A stretch of 64,000 bases of DNA from Streptomyces sp. NBC_01439 (GTDB taxonomy: Bacteria; Actinomycetota; Actinomycetes; Streptomycetales; Streptomycetaceae). Shown piece after piece: positions 18,865-27,672 of this stretch (positions are counted from its first letter, which is position 1; each line of letters begins with the position of its first letter). The notes under the pieces were generated by a model that did not search any database, was not told the origin of the DNA, and worked only from the letters and a program-made list of their open reading frames with translations. Both the position numbers and the translations under genes were made by a program. The stretch spans positions 4,903,501 to 4,967,500 of the forward strand of contig NZ_CP109487.1 of assembly GCF_036227605.1 (NCBI RefSeq), in the 5' to 3' direction.

Positions 18865-18877
18865 CAATAGGTGGGCG

Positions 18878-20008
18878 TCAGCCGGACAGGCGCACCGGCA
18901 TGATCAGGTACTTGTAGGCCTCGTCGGCCTCCGCGTCGATCGCCGGGCGGCCGCTGAGCAGCGCGGGCTTGGTCGACGTGGTGAAGCTGAGCTGGGCCAC
19001 CGGGGAAGCGATCGCGCTCAGGCCGTCCAGCAGGAAGGTCGGGTTGAAGGCGATCGAGATGTCGTCGCCGTCCAGCTGGGCGTCGACCCTTTCCACAGCC
19101 TGTGCGTCGTCGGAGGAGCCGGCCTCCAGGATCAGCACGCCCTGCTCGAAGCTGAGGCGGACCGGGGTGTTGCGCTCGGCCACCAGGGCCACGCGCTTGA
19201 CGGCCTCGACGAACGGGGCGGTCTCGATCACGGCGACGGAGTTGAACTCGGTCGGGAAGAGCGTCCGGTACTTGGGCAGGTCGCCCTCGAGCAGCCGGGT
19301 GGTGGTGCGGCGGCCGGCGCCCTCGAAACCGATCAGGCCCTCGCCCGCGCCGGAGCCCGACAGCGCCAGGGTGACCGTGTCACCGCTGGTGAGCGAGTTG
19401 GCGATCTCCTGGAGCGTCTTGGCGGGCACCAGGGCCACGGCCGACGCATCCGGGTTCTCCGGCTTCCACAGGAACTCGCGGACCGCGAAGCGGTAGCGGT
19501 CGGTGGAGGCCAGGGTGACCCGGTCGCCCTCGATCTCGATGCGGACACCGGTCAGCACCGGCAGCGTGTCGTCACGGCCGGCGGCAGTGGCCACCTGCTT
19601 GGCGGCGGAGGCGAAGACCTCACCGGCAACGGTGCCGGTCGCGGTCGGCATCTGCGGCAGTGCCGGGTACTCCTCCACGGGCAGGGTGTGGAGGGTGAAC
19701 CGCGAGGAGCCGCAGACCACGGTCGCCCGTACACCGTCTGTGGAAATCTCCACCGGGCGGTTGGGGAGGGCGCGGCAGATGTCGGCGAGCAGTCGGCCGG
19801 AAACCAGGACGGTGCCGTCCTCCTCGACGTCCGCCTCGACGGAGACCCGGGCCGAGACCTCGTAGTCGAAGCCGGAGAGGCTCAAGGTGCCCTCCTCGGC
19901 CTTCAGCAGCAGGCCCGCGAGAACGGGCACCGGCGGCCGGGCCGGGAGGCTACGGGCGGCCCAAGCCACCGCCTCCGCCAGTACGTCGCGCTCCACCCGG
20001 ATCTTCAC
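18878..20008 (-). CDS. dnaN: DNA polymerase III beta subunit (sliding clamp)
   Basis: A 376-residue clamp subunit; two copies form the ring that tethers DNA polymerase III. The three-domain repeat is complete, from MKIRVERDVLAEAVAWAARS to the conserved C-terminal YLIMPVRLSG, which contributes to the peptide-binding pocket. GTG 20008 has GGAGG eight bases upstream. It is transcribed away from oriC, co-directional with the leftward replication fork. Confidence 0.98.
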   Translation of the reverse strand: MKIRVERDVLAEAVAWAARSLPARPPVPVLAGLLLKAEEGTLSLSGFDYEVSARVSVEADVEEDGTVLVSGRLLADICRALPNRPVEISTDGVRATVVCGSSRFTLHTLPVEEYPALPQMPTATGTVAGEVFASAAKQVATAAGRDDTLPVLTGVRIEIEGDRVTLASTDRYRFAVREFLWKPENPDASAVALVPAKTLQEIANSLTSGDTVTLALSGSGAGEGLIGFEGAGRRTTTRLLEGDLPKYRTLFPTEFNSVAVIETAPFVEAVKRVALVAERNTPVRLSFEQGVLILEAGSSDDAQAVERVDAQLDGDDISIAFNPTFLLDGLSAIASPVAQLSFTTSTKPALLSGRPAIDAEADEAYKYLIMPVRLSG

Positions 20009-20160
20009 CGGAACCGCCTCCTGCTGTTGCTCGCTCGTCTGCCGACCTTCGTCGTCGGCCCGTCGATGCCTCGACCGATGCCGGGGACCAGTCTGACCTA
20101 CGGCGCCGACACTCGGTGCGGCTGGCGGTCAAGTCGGGAGCGAGGCGTCGGGGCGGGCGA

Positions 20161-20760
20161 TCGACGAGTTGTGCACAGGACCCGCTTGAAAACCGAAACC
20201 GGCCTAACTCTCTATGGGGGTAGTAGTAGGGCCTGTGGAAACGGTGGATAAGCCCGTTCTCGCAGGTCAAACCCCGTTTTTTATCCACCGACCCTGTGGG
20301 TGACACCGGTGGACAACCCCGTGTCTCTGTGGAGAACGAAAAGTTCTGCACAGGCTGTCCCCAGGTGACCCCGATTACTCCACAGGTGCGTCCCCAGCTT
20401 TCCCCCGGTACTCCACAACCCAAACGTCTACATCGGTGTGACGGCTTTCACTCCGGGCGGTGAGAGGGGGTGGTGCGTTGCCGAACAGTGGACAAGGGTG
20501 TGGAGAAGCCCGCGCATCCTGTGCACAGGACGTGGAAATCTGTGGGTCGACGGTGGACAACGCCGTGGACAGGGCTGTGGACGAAATATTTGTCCACAGC
20601 CTGTGGACGACGTTTGTGCACAATTCCACAGGGGCCTGACCAGCCCTGATGGAGCCTCACCCCGCACGCCTGTGGACAGATTGTGGGTGACGCGCCCCGT
20701 CCCCAGGGTGTGGACGGAAGAAAGTCTCCCAATCTGTGGATGAGTTGCTCCACAGGGGGC
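20161..20760. other. chromosomal replication origin oriC with about 20 DnaA boxes
   Basis: The gap between dnaN and dnaA holds a dense array of Streptomyces-type DnaA boxes (consensus TTGTCCACA). Clear members, both orientations: 20169 (TTGTGCACA), 20234, 20244, 20281, 20308, 20328, 20376, 20409, 20487, 20499, 20552, 20564, 20576, 20590 (perfect TTGTCCACA), 20602, 20614, 20622, 20671, 20709, 20735 and 20746. Single-base departures at positions 1, 3, 4 or the last two are common, as in the described S. coelicolor/lividans origin with 19 boxes. The boxes bind DnaA to open the duplex and recruit DnaB. The flanking genes are the canonical pair. Confidence 0.95.
20211..20252 (-). promoter_or_regulatory. 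candidate DnaA-trio unwinding element
   Basis: Reading the minus strand: tandem boxes TTATCCACC and GTTTCCACA, then GGC/GGCC, then CTACTACTA (TAGTAGTAG on the plus strand at 20221-20229). Two co-oriented boxes, a GC clamp and a 3'-GAT repeat is the order of the basal origin unwinding system defined in Bacillus subtilis. It is the dnaN-proximal edge of the array. Confidence 0.6.
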
Positions 20761-20852
20761 GTATTCGAACAGGTCAGGGGCGCGCGCACGAAGAAGGGCG
20801 CCCCCGTTATGGACCGGGAGCGCCCTCTAAATGCGTGTGAAGGGGCCCTGGA

Positions 20853-20881
20853 GCGGCCCCGAACCGGGTGTCGGGGGCCGC
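20853..20881 (-). terminator. terminator of dnaA
   Basis: Inverted repeat GCGGCCCCGA / TCGGGGGCCGC just past the dnaA stop; a second weaker stem (about 20794-20826, AGGGCGC/GCGCCCT) follows. Together they would keep dnaA transcription out of the DnaA-box array. Confidence 0.75.
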
Positions 20882-20883
20882 GC

Positions 20884-22653
20884 TCAGGCGTTCTTGATGC
20901 GGTTGGTGAGCTCGGTGACCTGGTTGTAGATGGAGCGCCGCTCGGCCATCAGGGCGCGGATCTTGCGGTCCGCGTGCATGACGGTCGTGTGGTCGCGGCC
21001 GCCGAACTGGGCCCCGATCTTGGGCAGGGAGAGGTCGGTGAGCTCACGGCACAGGTACATGGCGATCTGCCGGGCGGTGACCAGGACCCGGCTGCGCGAG
21101 GAGCCGCACAGGTCGTCCACGGTCAGGCCGAAGTAGTCCGCGGTGGCCGCCATGATGTCGGTGGCCGTGATCTCCGGCGCGCTGTCCTCGCCGCCCGGGA
21201 TCAGGTTCTTCAGGACGTCCTCGGTGAGGCCCAGGTCGACCGGCTGCCGGTTGAGGCTCGCGAAGGCCGTGACCCGGATCAGCGCCCCCTCCAGCTCGCG
21301 GATGTTGCGCGAGATGCGGGAGGCGATGAACTCCAGTACCTCCGGCGGGGCGTTGAGCTGCTCCTGTACGGCCTTCTTGCGCAGGATCGCGATGCGGGTC
21401 TCCAGCTCGGGCGGCTGGACGTCGGTGATCAGGCCCCACTCGAAGCGGTTGCGGAGCCGGTCCTCCAGGGTGACGAGCTGCTTGGGCGGCCGGTCGGAGG
21501 AGAGCACGATCTGCTTGTTGGCGTTGTGGAGCGTGTTGAAGGTGTGGAAGAACTCCTCCTGCGTCGACTCCTTGCTCGCGAGGAACTGGATGTCGTCGAC
21601 GAGCAGGATGTCCATCTCGCGGTAGCGCTTGCGGAACGCGTCGCCCTTGCCGTCGCGGATGGAGTTGATGAACTCGTTGGTGAACTCCTCGGAGCTCACG
21701 TACCGCACCCGGGTGCCGGGGTAGAGGCTCCGCGCGTAGTGCCCGATGGCGTGCAGCAGGTGCGTCTTGCCGAGGCCCGACTCCCCGTAGACGAAGAGGG
21801 GGTTGTAGGCCTTCGCGGGTGCCTCGGCGACGGCCACCGCGGCGGCGTGCGCGAAGCGGTTGGAGGCGCCGATGACGAAGGTGTCGAAGAGGTACTTGGG
21901 GTTCAGCCGGGCGGTCGGCTCCAGCGGGCCCGAGGTGGAGCCGCCGGACGGGGACGGCGGCGCCGCGGGTCGGCCGGGGGCCTGGCGCGGTGCCGGCTGC
22001 TCGTACTGCTGGGGCTCGTACGGCTGCTGCTCGTACGAATGGGACTGGTGCTGCTGCTGGGCCTCGTACGGGGACGGCTCGTACTTCTGCTGCTCGTAGG
22101 AGCCCTGGTCGTAGCCGGAGGGCTCGGACTGCTGGAGGTATCCGGGCTGCGGGGAGGCGTACGGGTCGCGTTCGGGGAAACCGCCGAGGCGCGGCTGCTG
22201 CCAGCCGTAGTCGTCCTGTTGGCCGCCGCGGGGCCAGGCGCCGGGCTCGGGGCGCTGCTGCTGGTAGTCCGGGTAGGCCGGGCGGGCGGTGGGGAGCTGG
22301 TCGTCGCCGGGGCGCTGGCCGCCGTACGGCTCGTACCCGCCCTGCTGCTGGACGGGCGGAGCGGGGGGCGCGGGCTCGCCGGCGGAGTCGTCCACGGTGA
22401 TGGCGATCCGGATCGGGCGGCCGCATTCACGGCTGAGCGCGTCGCTGATCAGCGGGGCGAGGCGGCCTTCGAGGACGCGCTTGCCCCATTCGTTGGGGAC
22501 GGCCAGCAGCGCGGTGTCGGCGACGAGTGCCAGGGGCTGACACCGCTCGACCCATTGCTTGTCCTTGGGCTCGATCCCCGGCTGTCCCTCCCCGAGGAGC
22601 TTTTCGAGCACCCTTGGCCACACTGCGGCAAGATCGGCAGGTACGTCAGCCAC
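20884..22653 (-). CDS. dnaA: chromosomal replication initiator DnaA
   Basis: A 589-residue AAA+ initiator. Domain I (about 1-90, [20 protein letters not shown]) binds partners. Domain II (about 100-240) is an expanded Gln/Tyr/Pro/Gly-rich disordered linker. Domain III has Walker [16 protein letters not shown] and Walker [12 protein letters not shown]. Domain IV ends with the DnaA-box-reading HTH signature [19 protein letters not shown] 22653 matches the conserved streptomycete N-terminus. A perfect DnaA box lies 113 bases upstream, consistent with autoregulation. The linker makes it longer than the 450-residue enteric protein. Confidence 0.98.
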   Translation of the reverse strand: MADVPADLAAVWPRVLEKLLGEGQPGIEPKDKQWVERCQPLALVADTALLAVPNEWGKRVLEGRLAPLISDALSRECGRPIRIAITVDDSAGEPAPPAPPVQQQGGYEPYGGQRPGDDQLPTARPAYPDYQQQRPEPGAWPRGGQQDDYGWQQPRLGGFPERDPYASPQPGYLQQSEPSGYDQGSYEQQKYEPSPYEAQQQHQSHSYEQQPYEPQQYEQPAPRQAPGRPAAPPSPSGGSTSGPLEPTARLNPKYLFDTFVIGASNRFAHAAAVAVAEAPAKAYNPLFVYGESGLGKTHLLHAIGHYARSLYPGTRVRYVSSEEFTNEFINSIRDGKGDAFRKRYREMDILLVDDIQFLASKESTQEEFFHTFNTLHNANKQIVLSSDRPPKQLVTLEDRLRNRFEWGLITDVQPPELETRIAILRKKAVQEQLNAPPEVLEFIASRISRNIRELEGALIRVTAFASLNRQPVDLGLTEDVLKNLIPGGEDSAPEITATDIMAATADYFGLTVDDLCGSSRSRVLVTARQIAMYLCRELTDLSLPKIGAQFGGRDHTTVMHADRKIRALMAERRSIYNQVTELTNRIKNA

Positions 22654-23008
22654 AGAGCACGCTCTCTCACAGGGGTCCCACGAATGTGTGGTTCTTTGGG
22701 ACGGTCGGGACAAAAAATCCGGGGTCAGGCAACGGTAGTCAGGCCAGCGGGTAGGGTTCAAGTCGTTGTCCACAGCCTGTGCACAGTGTGGGGCCAGGTC
22801 GGCTCGGTTTGACCGGATGGCGTAGCCGCGCGTACCGTAACCAGGTCGAGTTGTCGATGGCTGCTGCCGCCTGCCTACCGATGGGCGAAGGTCACTGATA
22901 GTGATCATTTAGCGGTGCCACTCGGGCGAACACGCGAGTTTCCTCGTGGGCGCACGGTGACAGCCAGGCGATGTCCCGCCACAACGATTCATTCTCTGGA
23001 GCCCCCGA
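22654..23008. promoter_or_regulatory. dnaA-rpmH divergent promoter region
   Basis: A 355-base gap with no gene. It contains a perfect DnaA box TTGTCCACA (22766-22774) followed by a weaker TGTGCACAG, facing dnaA. A plausible rpmH promoter is TTGACC (22809-22814), 18 bases, TACCGT (22833-22838). The remaining leader before rpmH is about 170 bases, with no recognised riboswitch. Confidence 0.6.
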
Positions 23009-23146
23009 GTGAGCAAGCGCACCTTCCAGCCGAACAACCGCCGTCGCGCCAAGACCCACGGCTTCCGCCTGCGGATGCGTACCCGTGCCGGTCGCGCGAT
23101 CCTCGCGAACCGTCGTGGCAAGGGCCGCGCCGCCCTTTCCGCGTAA
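23009..23146 (+). CDS. rpmH: 50S ribosomal protein L34
   Basis: A 45-residue very basic protein, [20 protein letters not shown] then [20 protein letters not shown], the complete L34 sequence, which binds 23S rRNA. GTG 23009 follows GGAG by about eight bases. First gene of the rpmH-rnpA-yidD-yidC-jag cluster; 21 bases separate it from rnpA. Confidence 0.98.
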   Translation: MSKRTFQPNNRRRAKTHGFRLRMRTRAGRAILANRRGKGRAALSA

Positions 23147-23167
23147 CAACACGCAGGTCGTGACGTC

Positions 23168-23542
23168 GTGCTGTCTCCCGATAATCGGCTGAGGCGGCGC
23201 GAGGACTTCGCGAGCGCGGTACGCCGAGGTCGCCGGGCCGGTCGCCCGCTCCTCGTCGTCCATCTACGTACAAGCGGTGCAACGGACCCGCACGAGCCGG
23301 GGGAGATCGATCCCTCGACGCGTGCGGGTTTCGTCGTCAGCAAGGCTGTCGGCAACGCCGTCATACGTAACCGGGTCAAGCGCCGTCTGCGCCATCTGGT
23401 CCGCGAGCGGCTGTCCCAGCTGCCCGCCGGTAGCCTGGTGGTGGTACGCGCGTTGCCCGGAGCGGGTGATGCCGGCCCCGACGAGCTGGCCCGGGACCTG
23501 GATGCCGCTCTGGTGCGGCTCCTGGGAGGCGTGGCTCGATGA
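23168..23542 (+). CDS. rnpA: ribonuclease P protein component
   Basis: A 124-residue basic protein that with the RNase P RNA removes tRNA 5' leaders. The RNR signature is present in [19 protein letters not shown], preceded by [13 protein letters not shown] 23168 is the first start after rpmH. The stop overlaps the yidD ATG (ATGA), so translation is coupled. Confidence 0.96.
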   Translation: MLSPDNRLRRREDFASAVRRGRRAGRPLLVVHLRTSGATDPHEPGEIDPSTRAGFVVSKAVGNAVIRNRVKRRLRHLVRERLSQLPAGSLVVVRALPGAGDAGPDELARDLDAALVRLLGGVAR

Positions 23543-23820
23543 AGTACCCGCTGCTCGCTTTGATCAAGCTGTACCAGTGGACGATCAGTCCGCTGCTCGG
23601 GCCGGTGTGCCGCTACTACCCGTCGTGTTCGCACTACGGGTACACGGCCATCGACCGGCATGGTGCGGTCAAGGGGACGGCCCTGACCGCCTGGCGGATC
23701 CTGCGGTGCAATCCGTGGTCCCCAGGTGGCGTGGACCACGTCCCACCCCGTAAACGCCCGCGTTGGCACGAGCAGCTGCGCAGTGCGTTGCGTAGATCTC
23801 GCAATGCTCAAGGAGCCTGA
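23539..23820 (+). CDS. yidD: membrane protein insertion efficiency factor YidD
   Basis: A 93-residue protein with the full YidD motif set: [53 protein letters not shown]. The three conserved cysteines are present. YidD binds the inner membrane surface and assists YidC. It overlaps rnpA by four bases and ends three bases before yidC. Confidence 0.96.
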   Translation: MKYPLLALIKLYQWTISPLLGPVCRYYPSCSHYGYTAIDRHGAVKGTALTAWRILRCNPWSPGGVDHVPPRKRPRWHEQLRSALRRSRNAQGA

Positions 23821-23823
23821 TTA

Positions 23824-24927
23824 GTGGACACGATTGCCAGTCTGTTCAGCTTTATCACTTACCCCGTCTCGTGGATCATCGTCCAGTTCCACTCGATGTA
23901 CGGGGCGATCTTCGGTGAGTCGAGTGGGTGGGCCTGGGGCCTGTCCATCGTGTCCCTAGTGATCTTGATCCGTATCTGCCTGATCCCGCTCTTCGTGAAG
24001 CAGATCAAGGCGACGCGGGGCATGCAGGCGCTCCAGCCGAAGATGAAGGCGATCCAGGAGCGCTACAAGAACGACAAGCAGCGTCAGTCCGAAGAGATGA
24101 TGAAGCTGTACAAGGAGACGGGCACCAACCCGCTCTCCTCGTGCCTGCCCATCTTGGCGCAGTCCCCGTTCTTCTTCGCCCTGTACCACGTGCTGTCGAA
24201 CATCGCCGATGGCAAGGCGGTCGGCGCGATGGACCAGCAGCTGGTCGACAGCGCCCGTGCGGCCAAGATCTTCGGCGCGCCGATCGCCGCGAAGTTCATG
24301 GACAGCCCGGAGAAGGTCGCCGCCCTCGGTGCGACGCTGACGGACGTCCGGATCGTGACCGCCGTCATGATCATCATGATGTCGCTGTCGCAGTTCTACA
24401 CTCAGCGTCAGCTGATGCAGAAGAACGTCGACCTCTCGGTCAAGACGCCGTTCATGCAGCAGCAGAAGATGCTGATGTACATCTTCCCGGTGATCTTCGC
24501 GGTCATGGGCATCAACTTCCCCGTCGGTGTCCTCGTCTACTGGCTGACCACGAACGTGTGGACCATGGGTCAGCAGATGTACGTGATCAACCAGAACCCG
24601 ACGCCGGGCAGCAAGGCGCAGGACCAGTACCTGACCCGCCTGCTGAAGCAGATCACCTCGCACGGTGAGCTCAAGGGCCGGGGCAGGAAGCGGGTCGTCG
24701 CGGCGATCGTCGCCAAGGGCCCGGACCGCAACGACAACGAGCGCAAGTTCATCGCCGCCCTCACCAAGCAGGGCATGGCCGCGCAGCCCGACGGCTCCGT
24801 GATCAAGAGTGTCGAAGCCACGGCGGACTCGGATGCGGCGAGCGGCGGTGCCGCGAAGCGGCAGCAGCCGAAGCGCCAGTCGAAGGCGCAGCGTCAGACC
24901 CCCAGCAAGCCCGCTCCCAAGAAGTAA
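23824..24927 (+). CDS. yidC: membrane protein insertase YidC/Oxa1
   Basis: A 367-residue insertase of the short Gram-positive type. It has an N-terminal hydrophobic segment, the cytosolic hairpin ([20 protein letters not shown]), and the conserved helices with [20 protein letters not shown] and [21 protein letters not shown] Lys/Gln-rich cytosolic tail (about 300-367) can contact ribosomes. The usual hydrophilic-groove arginine is in [16 protein letters not shown] 23824 starts directly after yidD. It inserts single- and multi-span proteins alone or with Sec. Confidence 0.97.
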   Translation: MDTIASLFSFITYPVSWIIVQFHSMYGAIFGESSGWAWGLSIVSLVILIRICLIPLFVKQIKATRGMQALQPKMKAIQERYKNDKQRQSEEMMKLYKETGTNPLSSCLPILAQSPFFFALYHVLSNIADGKAVGAMDQQLVDSARAAKIFGAPIAAKFMDSPEKVAALGATLTDVRIVTAVMIIMMSLSQFYTQRQLMQKNVDLSVKTPFMQQQKMLMYIFPVIFAVMGINFPVGVLVYWLTTNVWTMGQQMYVINQNPTPGSKAQDQYLTRLLKQITSHGELKGRGRKRVVAAIVAKGPDRNDNERKFIAALTKQGMAAQPDGSVIKSVEATADSDAASGGAAKRQQPKRQSKAQRQTPSKPAPKK

Positions 24928-24942
24928 GAAGGAGTCTCTCCC

Positions 24943-25455
24943 GTGACGGAAGGCACCACCACCGCCGCCGCTGAGAGTGGCGACACCCTGACCCGCCTCG
25001 AGCAGGAGGGTGAGATCGCGGCCGACTACCTCGAGGGTCTGCTGGACATTGCTGACCTGGACGGCGACATCGACATGGACGTCGAGGCCGACCGGGCCGC
25101 GGTGTCGATCGTCAGTGACTCGGCCAGCCGTGATCTGCAGAAGCTCGTGGGCCGCGACGGTGAGGTTCTGGAGGCGCTCCAGGAGCTCACCCGCCTCGCC
25201 GTGCACCGGGAGACCGGGGACCGCAGCCGGCTGATGCTGGACATCGCCGGGTTTCGCGCGAAGAAGCGCGAGGAGCTGGCGGCCCTGGGCGCTCAGGCCG
25301 CGGCGGACGTAAAGGCGTCGGGCGAGCCGCTGAAGCTGGCTCCGATGACCCCGTTCGAGCGCAAGGTCGTCCACGATGCGGTGGCGGCCGCCGGTCTGCG
25401 GAGCGAGTCCGAGGGCGAGGAGCCGCAGCGCTTCGTCGTCGTGCTCCCGGCCTGA
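24943..25455 (+). CDS. jag: Jag/KhpB-type R3H-KH RNA-binding protein
   Basis: A 170-residue cytosolic RNA-binding protein: an acidic N-terminal region, KH-like domain (about 45-95, LQKLVGRDGEVLEALQELTR), then an R3H domain (about 105-168) containing RSRLMLDIAGFRAKKREELA and the closing motif EGEEPQRFVVVLP. It lies 15 bases after yidC. Jag homologues bind sRNA/mRNA and affect cell-wall growth. It lacks the long N-terminal Jag-N domain of Firmicutes. Confidence 0.94.
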   Translation: MTEGTTTAAAESGDTLTRLEQEGEIAADYLEGLLDIADLDGDIDMDVEADRAAVSIVSDSASRDLQKLVGRDGEVLEALQELTRLAVHRETGDRSRLMLDIAGFRAKKREELAALGAQAAADVKASGEPLKLAPMTPFERKVVHDAVAAAGLRSESEGEEPQRFVVVLPA

Positions 25456-25473
25456 TCGTCGACGCGAGTTGTT

Positions 25474-25502
25474 CGGCCCCGTCTGTGTCGCAGACGGGGC
25501 CG
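25474..25502 (+). terminator. terminator of the rpmH-jag operon
   Basis: Inverted repeat CGGCCCCGTCTG / CAGACGGGGCCG with a TGTCG loop, 19 bases after the jag stop, followed by ATGTTTGT. It separates the ribosomal/insertase operon from rsmG-parAB. Confidence 0.88.
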
Positions 25503-25506
25503 ATGT

Positions 25507-25524
25507 TTGTCAGCCTGGCCTGAC
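25507..25524. promoter_or_regulatory. inverted repeat TGTCAG-N6-CTGACA upstream of rsmG
   Basis: Perfect 6-bp arms, 67 bases before the rsmG start and just after the jag terminator, in the expected promoter position. Possible operator; no factor assigned. Confidence 0.3.
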
Positions 25525-25590
25525 AGGTGAACGACGCCTCACTTGAAGACGTGGTTTTCAAAAACCATGCGGTACGGAAGGACGGTCCCC

Positions 25591-26307
25591 GTGACGGAGG
25601 CAGCTGAGCTTCCCCCGGCGCCTGAAGAGGCGCGCGCGGTGTTCGGTGAGTTTTTCCCGGAAGCTGTGCGGTACGCGGAGCTGCTGGCGGACGCGGGAGT
25701 CAAGCGGGGCCTGATCGGGCCGCGTGAGGTGCCGCGCCTGTGGGAGCGGCACCTGCTGAACTGCGCTGTGCTGTCGGAGGTGGTGCCCCAGGGCGTCACC
25801 GTGTGCGACGTGGGCTCGGGTGCGGGTCTGCCCGGTATCCCGCTCGCTCTGGTGCGACGGGATCTCAAGATCACGCTGCTCGAACCGCTGCTGCGGCGTA
25901 CGACCTTCCTCCAGGAGGCCGTGGAGCTGCTCGGCCTGGACCACGTCACGGTGATGCGCGGGCGGGCCGAGGAGGTCCTGGGCAAGCTGCAGCCGGTGCA
26001 CGTGGTGACGGCGCGGGCGGTGGCTCCGCTGGACCGGCTGGCTGGCTGGGGAGTGCCCCTGCTGCGGCCGTACGGCGAGATGCTGGCGCTGAAGGGCGAC
26101 ACCGCGGACGAGGAGCTGGTGTCGGCGAAGACGGCGCTGGCGAAGCTGGGTGTGGTGAAGACCTCGGTGCTGCAGGTGGGCGAGGGTCTGGTGGACCCGT
26201 TGTCGACGGTGGTGCGGGTTGAGGTCGGCGAGAGCCCTGGAGGGGTGAGGTTCGCGGCCAAGCGGGCTAAGGCGGCCCGGGTGGGGCGTACCCGCCGGCG
26301 CCGGTAG
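25591..26307 (+). CDS. rsmG: 16S rRNA (guanine527-N7)-methyltransferase
   Basis: A 238-residue SAM-dependent methyltransferase (GidB). The SAM-binding loop is VCDVGSGAGLPGIPLAL; the RsmG-specific upstream motif LWERHLLNC is also present. It methylates G527 of 16S rRNA; loss gives low-level streptomycin resistance and often raised antibiotic output in Streptomyces. GTG 25591 has GGAAGGA upstream; the earlier in-frame ATG 25543 would add unconserved residues. It stands directly before parAB as in many bacteria. Confidence 0.95.
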   Translation: MTEAAELPPAPEEARAVFGEFFPEAVRYAELLADAGVKRGLIGPREVPRLWERHLLNCAVLSEVVPQGVTVCDVGSGAGLPGIPLALVRRDLKITLLEPLLRRTTFLQEAVELLGLDHVTVMRGRAEEVLGKLQPVHVVTARAVAPLDRLAGWGVPLLRPYGEMLALKGDTADEELVSAKTALAKLGVVKTSVLQVGEGLVDPLSTVVRVEVGESPGGVRFAAKRAKAARVGRTRRRR

Positions 26308-26423
26308 TTCTCCGCTGATTTGCTGGCAGCCGGGGCCCACACGGGAGATTTCATCCGTGTTGGGCCCTATAGGTATGGATTTCGGAGTGTCGTAGCGGCC
26401 GGGAGACTCCCTCCGGGCATCGT

Positions 26424-26437
26424 GTTTCACGTGAAAC
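26424..26437. promoter_or_regulatory. parS site in the parA upstream region
   Basis: Perfect GTTTCACGTGAAAC, 117 bases after the rsmG stop and 147 bases before the chosen parA start. ParB bound here could autoregulate parAB. Confidence 0.95.
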
Positions 26438-26520
26438 GTCGCTCTCTGCTGCACGGAATCATCAGCCGCGGTCGTGCGGCTTCCTCCTCCCGCGAGCGCA
26501 AGGACGCAAGGGGGACAGAG

Positions 26521-26547
26521 TTGTCCACATCGGTGGATTCATCCACA
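26521..26547. promoter_or_regulatory. DnaA boxes upstream of parA
   Basis: A perfect TTGTCCACA (26521-26529) and TCATCCACA (26539-26547), same orientation and 18 bases apart, with GGTGGATTC between them on the other strand. They lie 37-63 bases upstream of the chosen parA start. Confidence 0.6.
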
Positions 26548-26583
26548 GGAGTACGGGCCCCGCTGGTTCGCGACCCGGGTGAC

Positions 26584-27672
26584 ATGGGAGGCTCTGTTCA
26601 TCGCGAGCCTGATGTCGAGGAGAGTGACACCGTGCGGTCCGACGCCAACCTCGCGGGGCCGATGGCCGATCCGGTCCCCGGTCCCCGCTCTGAACCGGCG
26701 GGTGAGGATGTTTCACGTGAAACATTGCCTCCGCCTCTTGTAGACAACGACACCCCCATCGGCCGAGCCGCTCAGCAGGCGGTCGACGCCCTGGGGCGCA
26801 CCGGTGAGAGGCTTCCCCGGCCGAATCAGACCCGGGTCATCGTGGTCGCCAACCAGAAGGGCGGCGTGGGCAAGACCACGACGACCGTGAACCTGGCGGC
26901 GTCGCTCGCGCTGCACGGTGCACGGGTCTTGGTGGTCGACCTCGACCCGCAGGGCAATGCGTCCACGGCGCTGGGCATCGACCACCACGCCGACGTGCCG
27001 TCCATCTACGACGTGCTCGTGGACAGCCGGCCGCTGCTGGAGGTCGTCCAGCCGGTGGTGGACGTAGAGGGGCTCTTCTGCGCTCCCGCCACGATCGATC
27101 TGGCGGGTGCGGAGATCGAGCTGGTGTCGCTGGTGGCGAGGGAGAGCCGCCTCCAGCGGGCGATCCAGGCGTACGACCAGCCCCTCGACTACATCCTGAT
27201 CGACTGCCCGCCCTCGCTCGGCTTGCTGACGGTGAACGCACTGGTGGCCGGCGCGGAGGTGCTGATCCCGATCCAGTGCGAGTACTACGCGCTGGAGGGT
27301 CTGGGTCAGCTGCTGCGCAATGTCGATCTGGTGCGGGCCCATCTCAACCCGACGCTCCACGTGTCCACCATCCTGCTGACGATGTACGACGGCAGGACAC
27401 GGCTGGCCTCGCAGGTGGCGGAGGAGGTGCGCAGCCACTTCGGCAAGGAGGTGCTGCGGACGAGCATCCCTCGGTCGGTGCGCATTTCCGAGGCGCCGAG
27501 CTATGGGCAGACGGTGCTCACGTACGACCCGGGTTCCAGTGGTTCCCTCTCCTACCTGGAGGCAGCGCGAGAGATCGCGTATCGAGGGGTCGGCATTCAT
27601 TACGACGCTCGGCACGCCCATCTGGGCCCGGGCAGCAACAGCACGCACAGTGTGGCGGAGGGGATCCAGTGA
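26584..27672 (+). CDS. parA: chromosome-partitioning ATPase ParA (Soj)
   Basis: A 362-residue Walker-type ATPase that with ParB moves origins apart. The deviant Walker A is [16 protein letters not shown] (about residue 90-105), with [10 protein letters not shown] and [16 protein letters not shown] following. The N-terminal extension (about 1-80) is typical of Streptomyces ParA. The start is uncertain: ATG 26584 matches streptomycete homologues from memory, while GTG 26632 has a better GAGGAG site. A parS lies inside the gene and is translated as VSRET. The stop overlaps the parB GTG. Confidence 0.95.
   Translation: MGGSVHREPDVEESDTVRSDANLAGPMADPVPGPRSEPAGEDVSRETLPPPLVDNDTPIGRAAQQAVDALGRTGERLPRPNQTRVIVVANQKGGVGKTTTTVNLAASLALHGARVLVVDLDPQGNASTALGIDHHADVPSIYDVLVDSRPLLEVVQPVVDVEGLFCAPATIDLAGAEIELVSLVARESRLQRAIQAYDQPLDYILIDCPPSLGLLTVNALVAGAEVLIPIQCEYYALEGLGQLLRNVDLVRAHLNPTLHVSTILLTMYDGRTRLASQVAEEVRSHFGKEVLRTSIPRSVRISEAPSYGQTVLTYDPGSSGSLSYLEAAREIAYRGVGIHYDARHAHLGPGSNSTHSVAEGIQ
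26710..26723. promoter_or_regulatory. parS site inside parA
   Basis: Perfect 16-mer TGTTTCACGTGAAACA within the parA coding sequence near residue 43, encoding D-VSRET-L. It lies in the poorly conserved N-terminal extension, where the DNA sequence rather than the protein is probably selected. Confidence 0.96.
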
